Assembly (NCBI RefSeq): GCF_902459695.1
Contig: NZ_CABPRZ010000009.1
Span: forward strand, 124,001-188,000
DNA length: 64,000 nucleotides
Reading direction: 5' to 3'
DNA from: Pandoraea terrae
GTDB taxonomy: Bacteria > Pseudomonadota > Gammaproteobacteria > Burkholderiales > Burkholderiaceae
Numbering within the stretch: position 1 is the first letter of the stretch; each line of letters starts with the position of its first letter. Below, in pieces: positions 62,958 through 64,000 of the stretch. The position numbers and the translations under genes are program-made. Below the pieces are notes generated by a model, which was not told where the DNA came from, made no database searches, and saw only the letters and a program-made list of their open reading frames with translations.

Positions 62958-64000
62958 CTAATGCTTTCCTTCCGCAAACGCGATGGCTTCGGCAAGCGCG
63001 TGCATGAACTGGTCGATCTTGATCGGCTTGGTCAGATAGCGAAAAAAGCCCGCTTTCAAGCCCTTCTCGATGTCACGCGGCATGGCATTCGCACTGAGCG
63101 CCACGACGGGAATTTCCGCCGTCGTGGGGTTCTTGCGCAAGATTTTCAGCGCTTCGATGCCGCTGATATCGGGCAGATTGATGTCCATCACGATCACCTG
63201 CGGTAGCGCCCTGCCCGCCAGTTCCACACCGAGTTGTCCCGTCACCGCACCGAGCATGCGCATGTCTGCGTGCCTGGCGATCAGTTGCTCGACCAGTTTC
63301 AGGTTAGCCGGGTTGTCCTCGACATAGAGCACGGTGACAGCACCGCTCTTGGTCACGCCCTCAGCTGACGGGGTGAGTTGTGCGTCAACCATCGCTGCAA
63401 TTTCCGGGGCGGGCGCCGTATCGAGTTCAATCCAGAAGACACTCCCCTTCCCGACGGTACTTTCAACACCTATGGTGCCACCCATCAATTCTGTTAGCCG
63501 CTTGGCCACCACCAGGCCTATCCCCGTGCCCTCCTCGGCGCCTGCGTCCTGTCCCAGGCGATTGAATGGCTGGAAGAGTTGGGCCAACTGGTCCGGCGAC
63601 AAGCCCGGGCCGGTGTCGCTGACGCTGACGCGAACCCGGTCCGGTACGCGCGTGCTGTAATCAACGTCGACCGCGCCCGACGGGCAGTTGTATTTGATTG
63701 CGTTCGAGAGCAGATTGATCAGGATTTGCTTGAAGCGCGTTCGGTCGGCATGGACATGACAGAGCGGCTCGACATGTGGAAATCTCACACGAATGCCCCG
63801 TTGCTGCGCCTGTGGCTCGATCATGGATTGGCATTCGTGCAAGGCATCAATCAACGATACGGGTTCGGGCGACATCGATACTTGCCCGGATTCGATCTTC
63901 GCCAGATCCAGCACTTCGTTGATCAACTCGAGCAGATGCCATCCTGCACGCAGAATCTGATCGATGCTCGTCTGTTGTGAGGGCGTAGGAGGCGGCGAAT
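62958..64000 (-). CDS. Hybrid sensor histidine kinase, C-terminal part
   Basis: The gene runs off the right edge; about 347 residues are visible. They start near the end of the dimerisation helix (LLELINEVLDLAKIESG), pass through the ATPase domain with N-box RFKQILINLLSNAIKYN, G1 VSDTGPGLSPDQLAQLF and G2 GTGIGLVVAKRLTELMGG, and end in a receiver domain (VLYVEDNPANLKLVEQLI, phosphorylation site IVMDINLPDISG, lysine in RYLTKPIK). The sensory part is outside the window. It probably phosphorylates the adjacent receiver-cyclase. Confidence 0.93.
   Translation of the reverse strand, partial: SPPPTPSQQTSIDQILRAGWHLLELINEVLDLAKIESGQVSMSPEPVSLIDALHECQSMIEPQAQQRGIRVRFPHVEPLCHVHADRTRFKQILINLLSNAIKYNCPSGAVDVDYSTRVPDRVRVSVSDTGPGLSPDQLAQLFQPFNRLGQDAGAEEGTGIGLVVAKRLTELMGGTIGVESTVGKGSVFWIELDTAPAPEIAAMVDAQLTPSAEGVTKSGAVTVLYVEDNPANLKLVEQLIARHADMRMLGAVTGQLGVELAGRALPQVIVMDINLPDISGIEALKILRKNPTTAEIPVVALSANAMPRDIEKGLKAGFFRYLTKPIKIDQFMHALAEAIAFAEGKH

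Noticed and set aside
1-64000. CRISPR array, prophage, integrase or replication origin
   Set aside because: No regularly spaced repeats, no phage structural or integrase genes, and no replication genes were seen; the only mobile-element trace is the 400-bp deleted insertion sequence.

Overview
The window is high-GC bacterial DNA with short intergenic gaps, many ATGA overlaps and good Shine-Dalgarno sites. The gene content (ftrABCD iron uptake, egtBD, a complete tad pilus locus, Liv and Aap ABC transporters, several acyl-CoA enzymes) fits the Burkholderiales, probably Burkholderiaceae such as Pandoraea or Burkholderia. The genus is inference from family resemblance; no rRNA or other phylogenetic marker is present. 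It looks chromosomal, with one tRNA gene (Leu-UAA) and no phage or plasmid replication genes.

Region 1-10.6 kb. The ftrABCD ferrous-iron uptake operon (minus strand, ftrD cut by the window edge) has a candidate Fur box. Next come a divergent Lrp/AsnC regulator and saccharopine-dehydrogenase-like enzyme sharing a perfect 20-bp palindrome, a chemoreceptor, a NitT/TauT-type ABC importer, and a small metal-associated set (DUF2946 protein, outer-membrane barrel with a CATCGC motif, TlpA-like thioredoxin).

Region 10.7-24.8 kb. tRNA-Leu with its terminator, a small unknown gene, the ergothioneine pair egtB-egtD, then a seven-gene minus-strand cluster (PaaK-like ligase, five-part Liv-type ABC importer, FadD-like ligase) divergent from a Crp/Fnr regulator. 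This looks like uptake plus CoA activation of an organic acid. An unknown gene and a DMT exporter follow.

Region 24.8-41.3 kb. A gene-poor, more AT-rich stretch with an isoprenylcysteine-methyltransferase-like membrane protein and an internally deleted insertion sequence with both ends borders a 15-gene tad (Flp pilus) locus. All tad genes run on the minus strand from flp to tadC, ending in a MarR-type regulator. The locus carries a tandem duplication of flp-cpaA in which the second cpaA is reduced to a 3' remnant, an intercistronic hairpin after the first pilin gene, and an extra MoxR-like AAA+ ATPase not in the canonical Tad set. About 1 kb upstream is non-coding.

Region 41.3-52.9 kb. A MarR-controlled DHA2 drug exporter, then a LysR-linked gene set: Aap-type amino-acid importer, an unusual SHMT-like PLP enzyme lacking the folate-chemistry glutamate, and L-serine dehydratase. 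This suggests a dedicated route from an imported hydroxy-amino acid to serine and pyruvate. A DUF2891 protein follows.

Region 53-64 kb. An AraC-type regulator, an acyl-CoA synthetase, and a divergent operon of acyl-CoA dehydrogenase, ETF-ubiquinone oxidoreductase, beta-ketothiolase and 3-hydroxyacyl-CoA dehydrogenase. A shared GGCAGATT-type motif occurs in the AraC upstream region and in both orientations between the divergent acyl-CoA genes, suggesting one regulon. The window ends with a response-regulator/class III cyclase fusion and a truncated hybrid histidine kinase.
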